64,000 bases of DNA from Blastocatellia bacterium (GCA_035275065.1 DATENM010000090.1:122252-186251); one strand, 5' to 3'; positions 42,649-52,351 are shown, counted from the stretch's first letter. Numbers and translations: made by a program. The notes: generated from the sequence alone by a model not told the origin.

Positions 42649-44199
42649 GTGAGCTTTTCAAGATCGAGTGGCGTGCTCTTGCATCCGACATCGCTCGCCG
42701 GGCGTTTCGGCATCGGCGACCTGGGCGAAGAAGCCTATGGCTTCGCGGACTTTCTCATCGCCAGCGATCAAAGTCTCTGGCAAGTCCTGCCGCTCGGGCC
42801 GACCGGCTTTGGCGATTCGCCCTATCAATGTTTCTCGTCGTTCGCCAGCAACCCGCTGCTCATCAGCCCCGAGCGGCTGGTCGAAGACGGCTTGCTGACC
42901 GAAGACGACATCAAGCGACGCCCGCGCTTCCCTGTCGAAGCCGTAGACTTCGGGCGGGTGATCGATTACAAATCGGCGCTGCTCCGGCGCGCCTTCGAGA
43001 GCTTTCGCCGCGGCAAACGAAAATCGTTGCGCGCCGGCTTTGCGGCGTTTGCCGCCGAAGCCGCCAACTGGCTGGATGACTATGCGCTGTTCCGCGCCCT
43101 GAAAGAGGCGCACGGCGGCGCGGCCTGGAACACCTGGGAGCCGCAGCTGGCGCGGCGCAACCCGACGGCAATGACCGCCGCGCGCCAGGCGCTAGGCGAG
43201 CAGGTCGAAGCGCAAAAGTTTTATCAATTTCTTTTCCACCGCCAGTGGTCGGCGCTCAAGGGTTACTGTAATCAACACGGCATTCAGATCATCGGCGACA
43301 TCCCCATCTTTGTCGCTTATGATTCGGCGGACGTCTGGGCGAATCGTGAGCTGTTCAAGCTCAACCCGGACGGCTCGCCGCAAGTCGTAGCGGGCGTGCC
43401 GCCGGATTATTTCAGCAAGACAGGCCAGCTCTGGGGCAACCCGATCTATAACTGGGAGCGCCACCGCGCCACCGGCTACCGCTGGTGGAAAGACCGCCTG
43501 CGCGCCACTCTGAGCACGGTCGACATTGCGCGCATCGATCACTTTCGCGGCTTCGCGGCGGCGTGGGAAGTGCCCGCAGGCGACCAGACCGCCGAGCGCG
43601 GCCACTGGGTCGAAGTGCCAGGCCACGAGCTGTTCACGCAACTTCGCGAGGCGTTCGGCGAGATGCCCATCATCGCCGAAGACCTCGGCGTCATCACCCC
43701 CGACGTGCAGGCGTTGCGCGATGACTTCGGCTTTCCGGGGATGCGCATTCTGCAATTCGGCTTTCGCAACATCACCAACACCGACCTGCCGCATAACTAC
43801 GTGCCGAGAACGGTGGTCTACACCGGCACGCATGACAACGACACGGCGGTCGGCTGGTTCAACAGCCGGGCGGGCCGCGGCTCGACGCGCACGGCGGCGC
43901 AGATCGCCCGCGAAAAGAAGTTCTGCATGGAATACCTCGACACCGATGGGCGCGAGATCAACTGGGACTTTGTGCGCGCGGCGCAGGCGTCGGTGGCGGT
44001 GATGGCGATCACCCCTGTGCAGGACTTATTGGGACTTGGCTCGGAAGCGCGCATGAATCTGCCGGCCAGCACTTCGGGCAACTGGCGCTGGCGCATGAAA
44101 CCGGGGGCGCTGACCGGCAAGATCGGCAAGCGCTTGCGCCGCCTGACGGAAATCTATGTGCGCGGTCGCAACCAGCCGAAACACACGACGACCGATTAA
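42649..44199 (+). CDS. malQ: 4-alpha-glucanotransferase (amylomaltase)
   Basis: The enzyme transfers alpha-1,4-glucan segments between glucans (GH77). The 516-residue length and motifs fit: GVLLHPTSLAGRFGIGDLG at the start, IIGDIPIFVAYDSADVW, the nucleophile region ARIDHFRGF, the acid/base region PIIAEDLGVITPDV and YTGTHDNDT. The GTG start follows CGGAGG with a five-base spacer. With glgA it supports alpha-glucan storage metabolism. It is convergent with the next gene. Confidence 0.96.
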   Translation: MSFSRSSGVLLHPTSLAGRFGIGDLGEEAYGFADFLIASDQSLWQVLPLGPTGFGDSPYQCFSSFASNPLLISPERLVEDGLLTEDDIKRRPRFPVEAVDFGRVIDYKSALLRRAFESFRRGKRKSLRAGFAAFAAEAANWLDDYALFRALKEAHGGAAWNTWEPQLARRNPTAMTAARQALGEQVEAQKFYQFLFHRQWSALKGYCNQHGIQIIGDIPIFVAYDSADVWANRELFKLNPDGSPQVVAGVPPDYFSKTGQLWGNPIYNWERHRATGYRWWKDRLRATLSTVDIARIDHFRGFAAAWEVPAGDQTAERGHWVEVPGHELFTQLREAFGEMPIIAEDLGVITPDVQALRDDFGFPGMRILQFGFRNITNTDLPHNYVPRTVVYTGTHDNDTAVGWFNSRAGRGSTRTAAQIAREKKFCMEYLDTDGREINWDFVRAAQASVAVMAITPVQDLLGLGSEARMNLPASTSGNWRWRMKPGALTGKIGKRLRRLTEIYVRGRNQPKHTTTD

Positions 44200-44202
44200 G
44201 CA

Positions 44203-45294
44203 TCAACCGGCAACTTTCTCTTGAATGAGCACGCGAAAGTTGTCGCTCGCGCCGCCGGGCACGAAGAGGTTTTTGATCGCCAGCCGCGCCTTCACGTCCT
44301 CAAGCGTTTCGTCTGCGCGGCATAGGGCCGCGAGGCGCTCGATCAATCCATGCCGCAGCAGAAATGCCGCCTGTCGTTCGTAGCTTACGGTCTCTAGCCC
44401 GCAATCGCGTCCATGCTCGATGAGCGCCGTGAAGTTGACGCTCGCCGTCAAATCCTGCTCGCCGATGCGCGCGAGCGGCGAATCGATGAGTTGATGGCGA
44501 TAGAATGCCCGCAGCGTGCCGCTGGCGCGGTCAGGCGCGTAGAGGTGCGCCGCCACGTCGCCGTAATCAATCGTCACGAGATAGCCCTGGCGCATGGCAC
44601 GCGATACCTGTGCGAGCCACGCCAGCGCATCGAGATTGACTTCAACGATCTGATCTTCTTTAAGCGTCACGCCGAATCGCTCAAGGTAGCGCGTTAGCTC
44701 CGGCCTTGAAGGCGACGACCACGCAAGCGCCAGCCGCTCGCCTTCGACGCGAGCGAACTGTTCTTCAACGCCTGTTGATTTCCAGCGCAGGCGATGCACT
44801 GGCAGCGCATCGATCAACTCGTTGGCAAAAAAGATCGCGGTTACGGGTTCGCGCTCAATCTCCGCAAGCGTGCGCCACTCGACGCGCCCGGCGAAGCCTG
44901 CCAGCCGCTCGCGCTGTCGCGCTCGCATCACCGGACTCTGTTCAACAACGACATAGCGCGCCTCATCAAACAGCGTTGCAGATTCATCGCTGAGCGCCGC
45001 GAGCAAGTCCGCTGCCAGCTGTCCCGTGCCGGCGCCGATCTCGACAATTAAGAGCGGCTCACCGGCAAAGCGGCTGCGCCACAGCTCGGCAAAGGCGCGG
45101 GCGAGCACAGCGCCGAACGCCGGGTGAACATTGCTTGAGGTGGTGTAATCGCCCGCCGCGCCGATCTTCAAGCGCGTGGTGTTGTAATAGCCAAGCTCCG
45201 CGTCGTAAAGCGCCGCCTGCATGAAGTCGCGGAAGGATAATGGGCCATCGCGGCGTAGGCGTTCGATCAGCTTGCGCTCAAGCGGCGTCGGCAT
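44203..45294 (-). CDS. MidA/NDUFAF7-type SAM-dependent methyltransferase
   Basis: The 363-residue product carries the family opening PLSFRDFMQAALYDAELGYYN, DYTTSSNVHPAFGAVLARA, the SAM-binding IVEIGAGTGQLAADLL and the FFANELIDALPVHRL segment typical of COG1565/DUF185. The mitochondrial member NDUFAF7 methylates an arginine of a complex I subunit during assembly. It is striking that this gene lies just downstream of nuoAB on the same strand. A terminator lies between them, so a shared role in complex I assembly is plausible but is inference. Confidence 0.9.
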   Translation of the reverse strand: MPTPLERKLIERLRRDGPLSFRDFMQAALYDAELGYYNTTRLKIGAAGDYTTSSNVHPAFGAVLARAFAELWRSRFAGEPLLIVEIGAGTGQLAADLLAALSDESATLFDEARYVVVEQSPVMRARQRERLAGFAGRVEWRTLAEIEREPVTAIFFANELIDALPVHRLRWKSTGVEEQFARVEGERLALAWSSPSRPELTRYLERFGVTLKEDQIVEVNLDALAWLAQVSRAMRQGYLVTIDYGDVAAHLYAPDRASGTLRAFYRHQLIDSPLARIGEQDLTASVNFTALIEHGRDCGLETVSYERQAAFLLRHGLIERLAALCRADETLEDVKARLAIKNLFVPGGASDNFRVLIQEKVAG

Positions 45295-45323
45295 AGACGT
45301 CCGATCTTCTCCGGCAAAAACAA

Positions 45324-45352
45324 AAGCGCAGCCGGCGGTCGCCGCTGCGCTT
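45324..45352 (-). terminator. Intrinsic terminator of nuoAB
   Basis: Perfect 9-bp arms AAGCGCAGC (45324-45332) and GCTGCGCTT (45344-45352) are followed on the minus strand by TTTTGTTTTTG, a good U-rich tail, 27 bases after the nuoB stop. Confidence 0.8.
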
Positions 45353-45378
45353 CTAGATTATTCGACGCTTCGCCGGTG

Positions 45379-45918
<540 letters not shown>

Positions 45919-45927
45919 AAAGCCTCA

Positions 45928-46018
45928 ATTGCGGATTGCGGATTGCGGATTGCGGAATCTGGAACTGGGGATCATCTTCAGAATCGAATTCGGGAATCCG
46001 CAATCCGCAATCCGCAAT
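45928..46018. repeat. GCGGATT-word hairpin between nuoA and nuoB
   Basis: Four ATTGCGG words (45928-45956) are answered by three TCCGCAA words (45997-46018); the central loop of 40 bases contains a GATTC/GAATC pair. It begins two bases after the nuoA stop and ends ten bases before the nuoB start on the minus strand, inside an otherwise tight operon. Confidence 0.88.
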
Positions 46019-46020
46019 CG

Positions 46021-46455
46021 CTAGGCCCATTCGAGCGCTCCCTTGCGCCATGCGTAGTAATAACCGACGACCAGGATGCCGATGAAGATCAGCATCTCGG
46101 CCAGCCCGAAGAGCGCCAGCTTGTCGTAGATGATCGCCCAGGGAAAGAGAAAGATGGTCTCGACGTCGAAGACCAGAAACAGCATCGCGACGATGTAGAA
46201 ACGCACAGAGAAGCGCTCGCGGGCGTCGCCGATGGGATCAACGCCGCATTCGTACGGCAGCAGCTTGTCGCGGCCATAGACGCGCCGCTGCACCAGCCGC
46301 GAAGCCCCGAGCAGCGCGAAGGGCAACAGCACGGCAATCAAGAACATGATGATCAGCGGGATGTAACCGTAGATGGGCGGCGCGCTGGCGGTCCTGGGAG
46401 CCGAGCCGGCGGCTGCACCTTGCGACTGAAGCAACATCGCCACGACGTTGGTCAT
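46021..46455 (-). CDS. nuoA: NADH-quinone oxidoreductase subunit A
   Basis: This 144-residue subunit of the complex I membrane arm has three predicted membrane helices (IYGYIPLIIMFLIAVLLPFA, IVAMLFLVFDVETIFLFPWA, FGLAEMLIFIGILVVGYYYA). It carries the conserved loop YECGVDPIGDARERFSVRFY with the Cys that marks the quinone-site region. The N-terminal 25 residues are Ala/Ser-rich and longer than usual. Confidence 0.96.
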   Translation of the reverse strand: MTNVVAMLLQSQGAAAGSAPRTASAPPIYGYIPLIIMFLIAVLLPFALLGASRLVQRRVYGRDKLLPYECGVDPIGDARERFSVRFYIVAMLFLVFDVETIFLFPWAIIYDKLALFGLAEMLIFIGILVVGYYYAWRKGALEWA

Positions 46456-46543
46456 TGCTCACCTGCGGGAGTTTGAAGTTAGAGCAGCAGCAAGCTCATC
46501 TTAGATTTGCCGCGTGGCAGTGTCAAGCAGTGGCCCGCCGCGC

Positions 46544-48487
46544 TCAATCGGCAAGACCGACGCGCCGCAACAGTGCCGCAAATTTCGGATAGGCGCGCAG
46601 CGGCGCAAAGCGGCTGTCGCTCCTGATGTAGACCACGCCGGTGGCATGCTCGTCAACGGATTTCTCCAGCCAGTCCAGGGCCTTTTCATACTGGCCGAAT
46701 CCTAAATACACCATCGCCAGCATTCCCGGCGGAACGTATTGGCGCTCGGACAGGGCGCGCAATTCTTCAAGCACCCGTTGCGCCTCGTCCCGGCGCCCCA
46801 TCTTCGCATAGATGTAGCCGAGGCTGCCTAATAAATCCGGGTTGCGGCCCACCAGGCCGGCGCCTTTTTCAAAGACGGCGATAGCCTCTTCGTACCTGCC
46901 TTGCAAGGTGTAACAAGTGCCCAATGCATAGTAAGAATGCGGATAGTTCGGATTCCTCTCGATCACTTTCTTGATGATCTCGGCTTCCTGCTCGTATTGC
47001 CCGGCCATGTGGGCGGGTATGGATTTTGCCAGATTAATGCCCGGCGACAGCGGGTCATATTCGTAGGCCAGTGCGATCTCCCTGGCGACCTCATCCGGTC
47101 TTACCATCAAGCGCAAAAACTCGGCATACCAGAAATGCGTCACCGCGTAAGTGGGGTTCAGTTCGAGGGCTCGCTGGAATTCCTGTTCAGCCGCCGCCCA
47201 GTCCCAGTCATAGCGGAATCTCACCAGCGCCAGCGACAGGTGGGCTTCGGCAAGCTCTTCGTCAATGGCCAGCGCCCGGCTGGCAGCGGCGCGCGCTTTC
47301 GGGAACGCTTCATGCGGTGACAGGGCGGAAATCCTGACCAGGCCGAGATAGGTATACGAGTCGGCCAGGCCGGCATAGGCCAGGGCATAGGCGGGGTCGG
47401 CGGCGATGGCATTGTTGAAACACGCGATGGCGTTATAAATATTCTCCACGAGGCCGCTGCTTAAAAAGAATCGGCCCTTCAAGTATTGCTGGTAGGCTTC
47501 GGTATTATCGGTATATCGCCGGCTGAGTCGCCGGCTCTCGGCGCCCGTCAGCCGCAGCTCGAGCGCCCCGGCGACCTTCTCAGACACCCGGTCTTCGACC
47601 GTGAACACGTCGCTGACAGGCTCGTCAAACTTATCTGCCCAGACGGGCCCGCCATCGGCGACGCTGACCAGTTGCACCGTAACCCGGACGCGCTCGCCGG
47701 ACTTGCGGATGCTCCCTTCCAGCACCGAATCGACTTGTAATTCTTGTCCGACCGTGACCGCCTCTTTCTCCAGTCGGGCGTAGCGGAGCATGGCGCTGGT
47801 CGGGCGCACGCTGATCTGCCGGATGGCGCTCAGCCGGGTGATCAAAGCGTCGGCCATGCCGACGCCGAGGTATTCATTGCCCTCGCCCTCGCCGAGTAGT
47901 TTGAACGGCAGCACGGCAACGCTTTTGAAGCGCCCGCCGGCGGCAGATTTTTGCAGCCGCCCGGAAAGCCAGAGGTAGCCGACCACGCTGCCGAGCGCCA
48001 GCAAGAGGGCGATGGCGGCCAGTTGCTTACGGCCCGGACGCGGCAGGCGGCGCGCTTGGCGACGGGCGGGCGCCACCGCCGGCTCACTGGCGTCCTCTTC
48101 CTCGATGACGATTTTCGTGTGCGTGTGATGCTCCAGCAGCATCCCTGTTTCTTGCAGGGTGACGAGCTTCGCCTCGCCGACAAAGCGATAGCCGCGCCCA
48201 GGAACGGTGACGATATAGCGGTTCTCGTTGCCGCGCTGGCCGAGCGCCCGGCGCAAGGCCGAGACGTTCACCGTGAGGTTGGCTTCTTCAACGATGCTGT
48301 CAGGCCACAGCCGGCTCATCAACTCGTCTTTTTCGACCACCCGCTCGCCGCTTTCGACAAACGCCAGCAGCAGCTCCAGCAGCCGCGGCGTCAGCGGCAC
48401 CACCTGCTCGCCACGCCGCAAGACCCCTCTGGCCGCGTCGAGGCGGAAAGGGCCGAATTCGTAAAGCTGCCGGGCCGAAGGAATCAT
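46544..48487 (-). CDS. CadC-like winged-helix membrane regulator with TolB-like and TPR domains
   Basis: The 647-residue product has an OmpR-type winged helix at about 9-108 (YEFGPFRLDAARGVLRRG, ending VPGRGYRFVGEA). One membrane helix follows at about 155-175 (QLAAIALLLALGSVVGYLWL), then a TolB/FlgO-like domain (VAVLPFKLLGEGEGNEYLG, VDSVLEGSIRKSGERVRVTV) and about eight TPR units to the C-terminus. This is a common acidobacterial one-component regulator layout. The extracytoplasmic TPRs presumably sense a protein or peptide, and DNA is bound from the membrane. Its target is unknown; the divergent small-protein and beta-roll cluster is a candidate. Confidence 0.88.
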   Translation of the reverse strand: MIPSARQLYEFGPFRLDAARGVLRRGEQVVPLTPRLLELLLAFVESGERVVEKDELMSRLWPDSIVEEANLTVNVSALRRALGQRGNENRYIVTVPGRGYRFVGEAKLVTLQETGMLLEHHTHTKIVIEEEDASEPAVAPARRQARRLPRPGRKQLAAIALLLALGSVVGYLWLSGRLQKSAAGGRFKSVAVLPFKLLGEGEGNEYLGVGMADALITRLSAIRQISVRPTSAMLRYARLEKEAVTVGQELQVDSVLEGSIRKSGERVRVTVQLVSVADGGPVWADKFDEPVSDVFTVEDRVSEKVAGALELRLTGAESRRLSRRYTDNTEAYQQYLKGRFFLSSGLVENIYNAIACFNNAIAADPAYALAYAGLADSYTYLGLVRISALSPHEAFPKARAAASRALAIDEELAEAHLSLALVRFRYDWDWAAAEQEFQRALELNPTYAVTHFWYAEFLRLMVRPDEVAREIALAYEYDPLSPGINLAKSIPAHMAGQYEQEAEIIKKVIERNPNYPHSYYALGTCYTLQGRYEEAIAVFEKGAGLVGRNPDLLGSLGYIYAKMGRRDEAQRVLEELRALSERQYVPPGMLAMVYLGFGQYEKALDWLEKSVDEHATGVVYIRSDSRFAPLRAYPKFAALLRRVGLAD

Positions 48488-48660
48488 CGCCGCCTTTATA
48501 TTTTTTTGGAATTTTTTATCCTCGGCTTTAGGACTTTTACCACGCCGCTGACTGATACTGCGCTACGCATTGAGGGGCGCGGGTGCAGAGTCTAGCACCG
48601 GCGCTTGATTTAAGCAATTCGCAAACTCCGCGAGGAAACGCGCGGCGGCCCGGAGGCAAG

Positions 48661-48813
48661 GTGGCGATCAAAAGACGGATCGAGATCAAAACCCACACGC
48701 ATCAGGTGATCAAGGTCACTCGCCGCGACACCGTCGTCAAAGGGCGCTGCGCAACCTGCGGCCAGGAAATCGCGGTCCCGCCTGTTGAAAAGCCGCCGCG
48801 ACCGCCCAGATGA
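48661..48813 (+). CDS. Small basic protein with a CxxC knuckle
   Basis: This 50-residue protein starts at GTG 48661, four bases after CGGAGG. It is rich in Lys, Arg, Thr and His (KRRIEIKTHTHQVIKVTRRD) and has one CATC knuckle in GRCATCGQEIAVPP before a Pro-rich tail. One CxxC could bind metal as a dimer. No family is recognised. It precedes the beta-roll protein by 94 bases on the same strand. The 173 bases upstream of it (48488-48660) are an A/T-rich divergent promoter region. Confidence 0.55.
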   Translation: MAIKRRIEIKTHTHQVIKVTRRDTVVKGRCATCGQEIAVPPVEKPPRPPR

Positions 48814-48907
48814 GTCCGGCAGTCAATTAGCCCTCGACTCCGGCGCCAACCTTCAACCGCGCACGGAAAACGTCCCCGTGCGGTTAACTCTCAGAAAGGA
48901 GATTCTT

Positions 48908-49987
48908 ATGACAGTCAAACAGTTCTCACGCACAATCACAATCGCCTTGGCAGCCGTCCTTGTGGCAGGTTTGCTGTATGCGGCGCAAGCGCAAACCTTC
49001 TCTGCGGCTCTCAAGGTCAGACAGCCGCGGGCGCGCGCGGCGGTCGCCTCCGGCAGCTCGCCAAGCCTGGCGGCGGCCACGGCGGCACAACCCGGCGGCG
49101 GGTGCGCAGACCCGAGCAACCCTACGTCCAACACCTGCTATGGAGCCAACGCCGGTGCCTCGCTGACAACCAGCAGCATTTACAACGCCTTTTTCGGAGA
49201 CAGCGCCGGACAAACCACGACAACCGGTATACGGAATGCCTTCTTCGGCTACAGGGCCGGCACGGCTAACACAACCGGCGGCGACAACGCCTTCTTCGGG
49301 GCAGCGGCTGGCGTACAGAATACGACCGGCGCGCATAACGCCTTCTTCGGGTCGTTCGCTGGCGGCGTGAACACGACGGGCTACGGTAATTCGTTTTTCG
49401 GATACGGGGCCGGCGGCAATAACAATCAAGCGGGCTCAGACAACGCCTTCTTCGGACGGGCGGCTGGCTATGCGAACGTGGCGGGCAATAACTCTTTCTT
49501 CGGAAGCTTAGCCGGCAACAACAATCAGGGCGGAGATAAGAATGCGTTCTTCGGCTGGATGGCCGGTTACGGCAACACCAGCGGTAAGGAGAATGTATTC
49601 CTGGGGACAAGGGCTGGAAACGTCAATGTCTCCGGCAGCGGCAACGTGTTTATCGGCTTCGAGACGGGCAACACCTATACCAGCGACAGCGAAAACACCT
49701 TGCTCGGCTACCGCACGGACGGGGCCGCAGGGATCACCAACGCGACGGCCCTCGGAGCCCGTGCCAAAGTCACACAGAGCAATTCCGTGGTCTTGGGCAA
49801 TAACGCCAATGTTGGCATCGGCACCAGCGCGCCGAAGGCGAAGCTCCAGGTCGAAATCGGCGATGTCTACGTCAAGAGCCAGAATAGCGGCGTGATCCTG
49901 CGGGCGACCGACGGCGCGACTTGTTTTCGCATCACGGTCAATAACGCCGGCAGCTTGAAAGCCACGGCGCTGCCCGCCTGCCCGTAA
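48908..49987 (+). CDS. Beta-roll repeat surface protein (YadA-head-like)
   Basis: The 359-residue product starts at ATG 48908 after AAAGGAG and has a signal peptide (ITIALAAVLVAGLLYAAQAQ). Residues about 85-275 hold eleven units of 16-18 residues with the pattern N-A-F-F-G-x-x-A-G-x-x-N-T-T-G, the kind of left-handed beta-roll seen in trimeric adhesin heads. A short GIGTSAPKAKLQVE module follows, of the sort that precedes stalks or chaperone domains in phage-like fibres, then a small C-terminal domain with one Cys pair. No membrane anchor or autotransporter barrel is present. It may therefore be secreted and held at the surface by a partner. Confidence 0.8.
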   Translation: MTVKQFSRTITIALAAVLVAGLLYAAQAQTFSAALKVRQPRARAAVASGSSPSLAAATAAQPGGGCADPSNPTSNTCYGANAGASLTTSSIYNAFFGDSAGQTTTTGIRNAFFGYRAGTANTTGGDNAFFGAAAGVQNTTGAHNAFFGSFAGGVNTTGYGNSFFGYGAGGNNNQAGSDNAFFGRAAGYANVAGNNSFFGSLAGNNNQGGDKNAFFGWMAGYGNTSGKENVFLGTRAGNVNVSGSGNVFIGFETGNTYTSDSENTLLGYRTDGAAGITNATALGARAKVTQSNSVVLGNNANVGIGTSAPKAKLQVEIGDVYVKSQNSGVILRATDGATCFRITVNNAGSLKATALPACP

Positions 49988-50083
49988 TCCAGCGCCGCCT
50001 TCCTCGGCTCCTCGTTGTCCTGCGGACGCAATCGCTCAATTTCGTCCGCCCCTCATTACCTCAGAAAGAAAAGGAGAATCGTC

Positions 50084-50308
50084 ATGTCAATCAAGAACGC
50101 CCATGATCTTCCTCAGACCAAAGCCGACATCAAGGCGGCCCTCAAGAAGGAGCCGCAACCGAGTCAAGCATTCTGCGCCGTGTGGCCGCAGGCCAAGCAG
50201 GCGTTGACGACGCTTGAGGGCCAGGTGACGAACCTCGCCCTGCAACGCTGCATCCAGGCCGTCATCAAGGCGGGTGATACATACTACCAGGACACCTGCC
50301 CACAATAG
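50084..50308 (+). CDS. Small three-cysteine protein of unknown function
   Basis: This 74-residue protein starts at ATG 50084 after a strong AAAAGGAGAA. It is mainly helical (KADIKAALKKEP, LTTLEGQVTNLALQRCIQAV) with Cys at FCAVW, QRCIQ and the end (DTCPQ). It lacks a signal peptide. It is 96 bases after the beta-roll gene on the same strand, and the hairpin at 50320-50405 follows its stop. No family is recognised; a RiPP precursor or a partner of the beta-roll protein are unsupported possibilities. Confidence 0.6.
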   Translation: MSIKNAHDLPQTKADIKAALKKEPQPSQAFCAVWPQAKQALTTLEGQVTNLALQRCIQAVIKAGDTYYQDTCPQ

Positions 50309-50319
50309 CTGTCGACGGT

Positions 50320-50405
50320 CGCTCATCGTCGCACGCGAGGCCGTGAAGCGCCGTTCAGCGCCGCCGCTGAATTGCCGCTCGCGGCCTCGCGTGCGACGAT
50401 GAGCG
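50320..50405 (+). terminator. Long hairpin after the small three-cysteine gene
   Basis: Perfect 24-bp arms (50320-50343 and 50382-50405) enclose 38 bases that contain a further CAGCG/CGCTG stem. It starts 12 bases after the stop and probably ends the transcript ahead of the tRNA gene. It may belong to the hairpin repeat class. Confidence 0.75.
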
Positions 50406-50487
50406 ATGTTCCCGGCACCGCTAGACAAGCGCACCCCAATCTTTTAAGCTCATTATCTTAGAAGCCAGATGCACGGCTATAGATTAT

Positions 50488-50569
50488 GCGAAAGTGGCGG
50501 AACTGGCAGACGCGCCAGACTTAGGATCTGGTACCGAAAGGTGTGGGGGTTCGAGTCCCCCCTTTCGCA
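50488..50569 (+). tRNA. tRNA-Leu (anticodon UAG)
   Basis: An 82-nt class II tRNA with acceptor arms GCGAAAG (50488-50494) and CTTTCGC (50562-50568). The anticodon stem is CCAGA/TCTGG with loop CTTAGGA and anticodon TAG at 50522-50524. It has a variable arm and a T-arm GGGGGTTCGAGTCCCCC. The discriminator is A at 50569 and CCA is not encoded. It reads CUN codons. Confidence 0.96.
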
Positions 50570-50652
50570 TCAGGCCGGTCGTCAGTCATCAGCGCAGACC
50601 ACTCATCGATGACTAATTTCCGACGGCGGGCTACCGACAACCGATAATCAAT

Positions 50653-52224
50653 ATGAACGTCACTGTTACCGATCAGGAGAATTGCAAAAAGCAACTGCAT
50701 CTCGAAATCCCCGGCGAGGTCGTGCGCGCCGAAACCGATAAGGTCGCCGGCAACCTCGCCCGCCAGGTTAACATTCCCGGCTTTCGCCCCGGCCACGCCC
50801 CGAAGTCGGTCATCAAGACGCGCTTTCGCAAAGAGCTGCGCGACGAAGTCGTCGCCCACCTGCTGCCGGAGTCGCTGCAAAAAGCGATCACTGATAAAGA
50901 CCTCAAGGTCATCGGCGAGCCGGCGGTTGACGATTTGAAGTTCGGCGACGACGACGCCCTCAACGTCACCATCACGGTTTCGGTCAAACCCGAATTCGAG
51001 ATCGGTGATTACAAGGGGCTGGCGCTGACGCAGCGGGTTTATAAAATCCGCGACCAAGATATAGACCAGGAGATCGAACGGCTGCGCGACGGGCAGGCCG
51101 AGATAGTGCCGGTCGAAGACCGCGGCGCGCAGACGGGCGACATCGTCACCGTTTCGCTCACGGGCCGGCTGGAAGCGCAGGCCGCCGCCGACCCGCAAGC
51201 CGATGCCGATACCGCTCAATCAGCGGAAGAAGCCACAGCCGCAAGCGACGAAGCCGGCGACAAGTCCAGCGATGAAGCCAGCGACCAGGCCGCCGCTGAA
51301 GCCGCGCCGGAGGCGAAGTCAGAAGCCGCGGCAGAGCCGGAAGAGATTAAACAAGACGATGTCGAGATTACCCTCGGCGGCGCCAACGTGCTCAAGGAGT
51401 TCACCGAAGCGTTGAGCGGCGTGCGCCCCGGCGACGAGCGCCGCTTCACGGTCGCCTACCCGGCAGAGTACAAGCCGGAGCGTTTCGCCGGGCGCAAGGT
51501 CGATTACACGGCCACCGTCACCGCCGTGCGCGCTAAAGAACTGCCAGAGGTTGACGACGTGTTCGCTCAAGGGGTTGACGAAAAGTTCCAGACCCTCGAC
51601 GAGCTGCGTGCAGACCTGCGCCATCAGATGGAGCATCAAGCCGAGCATCGCGGCGAAGACGAGTTGCGCAACGCCGCGATGGAGGCATTGATCGAGCGTT
51701 ACCAGTTTGCGGTTCCCGATTTCATCCTTGAGCGGCAGATCAATTCGCGCTTCAACACGCTGCTCGACCAGCTCTTTTCAAGCGGCATTGACCCGCGCCA
51801 GATGCGCCTGGATTGGGAAGAGATTCGCGCCGGCCAGCGCGAGCGCGCCGAGCGCGACGTGCGCGGCATGTTCATCCTTGATCGCATCGCCGACGACGAG
51901 AAGATCGAAGTCAGCGAAGAAGATTTGAACCACGAGATTGAAGCCTATGCCGCACAGCGCGGCGAAACCGTAGCGGCGGCCAAGGCCCGGTTGACAAAGG
52001 AAGAGGCGCTCGATAGCATCAAAGAGCAGGTTAGACAACAAAAAGCCCTCGATCTCGTCATCGCTTCCGCCGCATTGAAAACCGAAGAAGTCGAAGGACT
52101 GCGCGCCGCCGACGCCGAAGCCGACCAGCCCGAAGCGGCTGCCGCGCAGGCCGATAAGAGCGCGCCGGAAGCGGCGGCAAGCGCCGAGGCCGGCGCAAAT
52201 CCGGCTGAAGCGGGCGGCGAGTGA
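50653..52224 (+). CDS. tig: Trigger factor with acidic insertion and tail
   Basis: This ribosome-bound chaperone and prolyl isomerase meets nascent chains. The N-terminal ribosome-binding domain carries GFRPGHAPKSVIKTRF (usually GFRxGKxP). An FKBP-type domain follows from about residue 150 and an alpha-helical C-domain from about 265. At 523 residues it is longer than the usual 430-450. Residues about 173-236 inside the FKBP domain are an Ala/Glu/Asp/Ser-rich insertion, and about 485-523 are a similar Ala/Glu-rich tail. No Shine-Dalgarno sequence precedes the ATG. It heads the tig-clpP-clpX-lon cluster common in bacteria. Confidence 0.95.
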   Translation: MNVTVTDQENCKKQLHLEIPGEVVRAETDKVAGNLARQVNIPGFRPGHAPKSVIKTRFRKELRDEVVAHLLPESLQKAITDKDLKVIGEPAVDDLKFGDDDALNVTITVSVKPEFEIGDYKGLALTQRVYKIRDQDIDQEIERLRDGQAEIVPVEDRGAQTGDIVTVSLTGRLEAQAAADPQADADTAQSAEEATAASDEAGDKSSDEASDQAAAEAAPEAKSEAAAEPEEIKQDDVEITLGGANVLKEFTEALSGVRPGDERRFTVAYPAEYKPERFAGRKVDYTATVTAVRAKELPEVDDVFAQGVDEKFQTLDELRADLRHQMEHQAEHRGEDELRNAAMEALIERYQFAVPDFILERQINSRFNTLLDQLFSSGIDPRQMRLDWEEIRAGQRERAERDVRGMFILDRIADDEKIEVSEEDLNHEIEAYAAQRGETVAAAKARLTKEEALDSIKEQVRQQKALDLVIASAALKTEEVEGLRAADAEADQPEAAAAQADKSAPEAAASAEAGANPAEAGGE

Positions 52225-52303
52225 GCGCCCTTAGTTGCGCCCGTAAAACATTGACGCGCGGGCCGCAATGAAAAAGTAACTTCCCGCCGGGCTGACGGGG
52301 AAG

Positions 52304-52309
52304 TATAAT
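52304..52309 (+). promoter_or_regulatory. -10 box ahead of clpP
   Basis: A perfect TATAAT ends six bases before a GTG at 52316 that is in frame with clpP. Transcription from here would start on or next to that GTG. A -35 is weak (TTCCCG at 52281-52286). Confidence 0.4.
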
Positions 52310-52351
52310 AATCCCGTGGCCGGCAAGATTTCCAAGGAGACCGAAAAGCAA

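Noticed and set aside
45928..46018. Regular tandem words resembling a short CRISPR array
   Set aside because: The repeats are 7-8 bases without unique spacers and are followed by an inverted copy; no cas genes are present.
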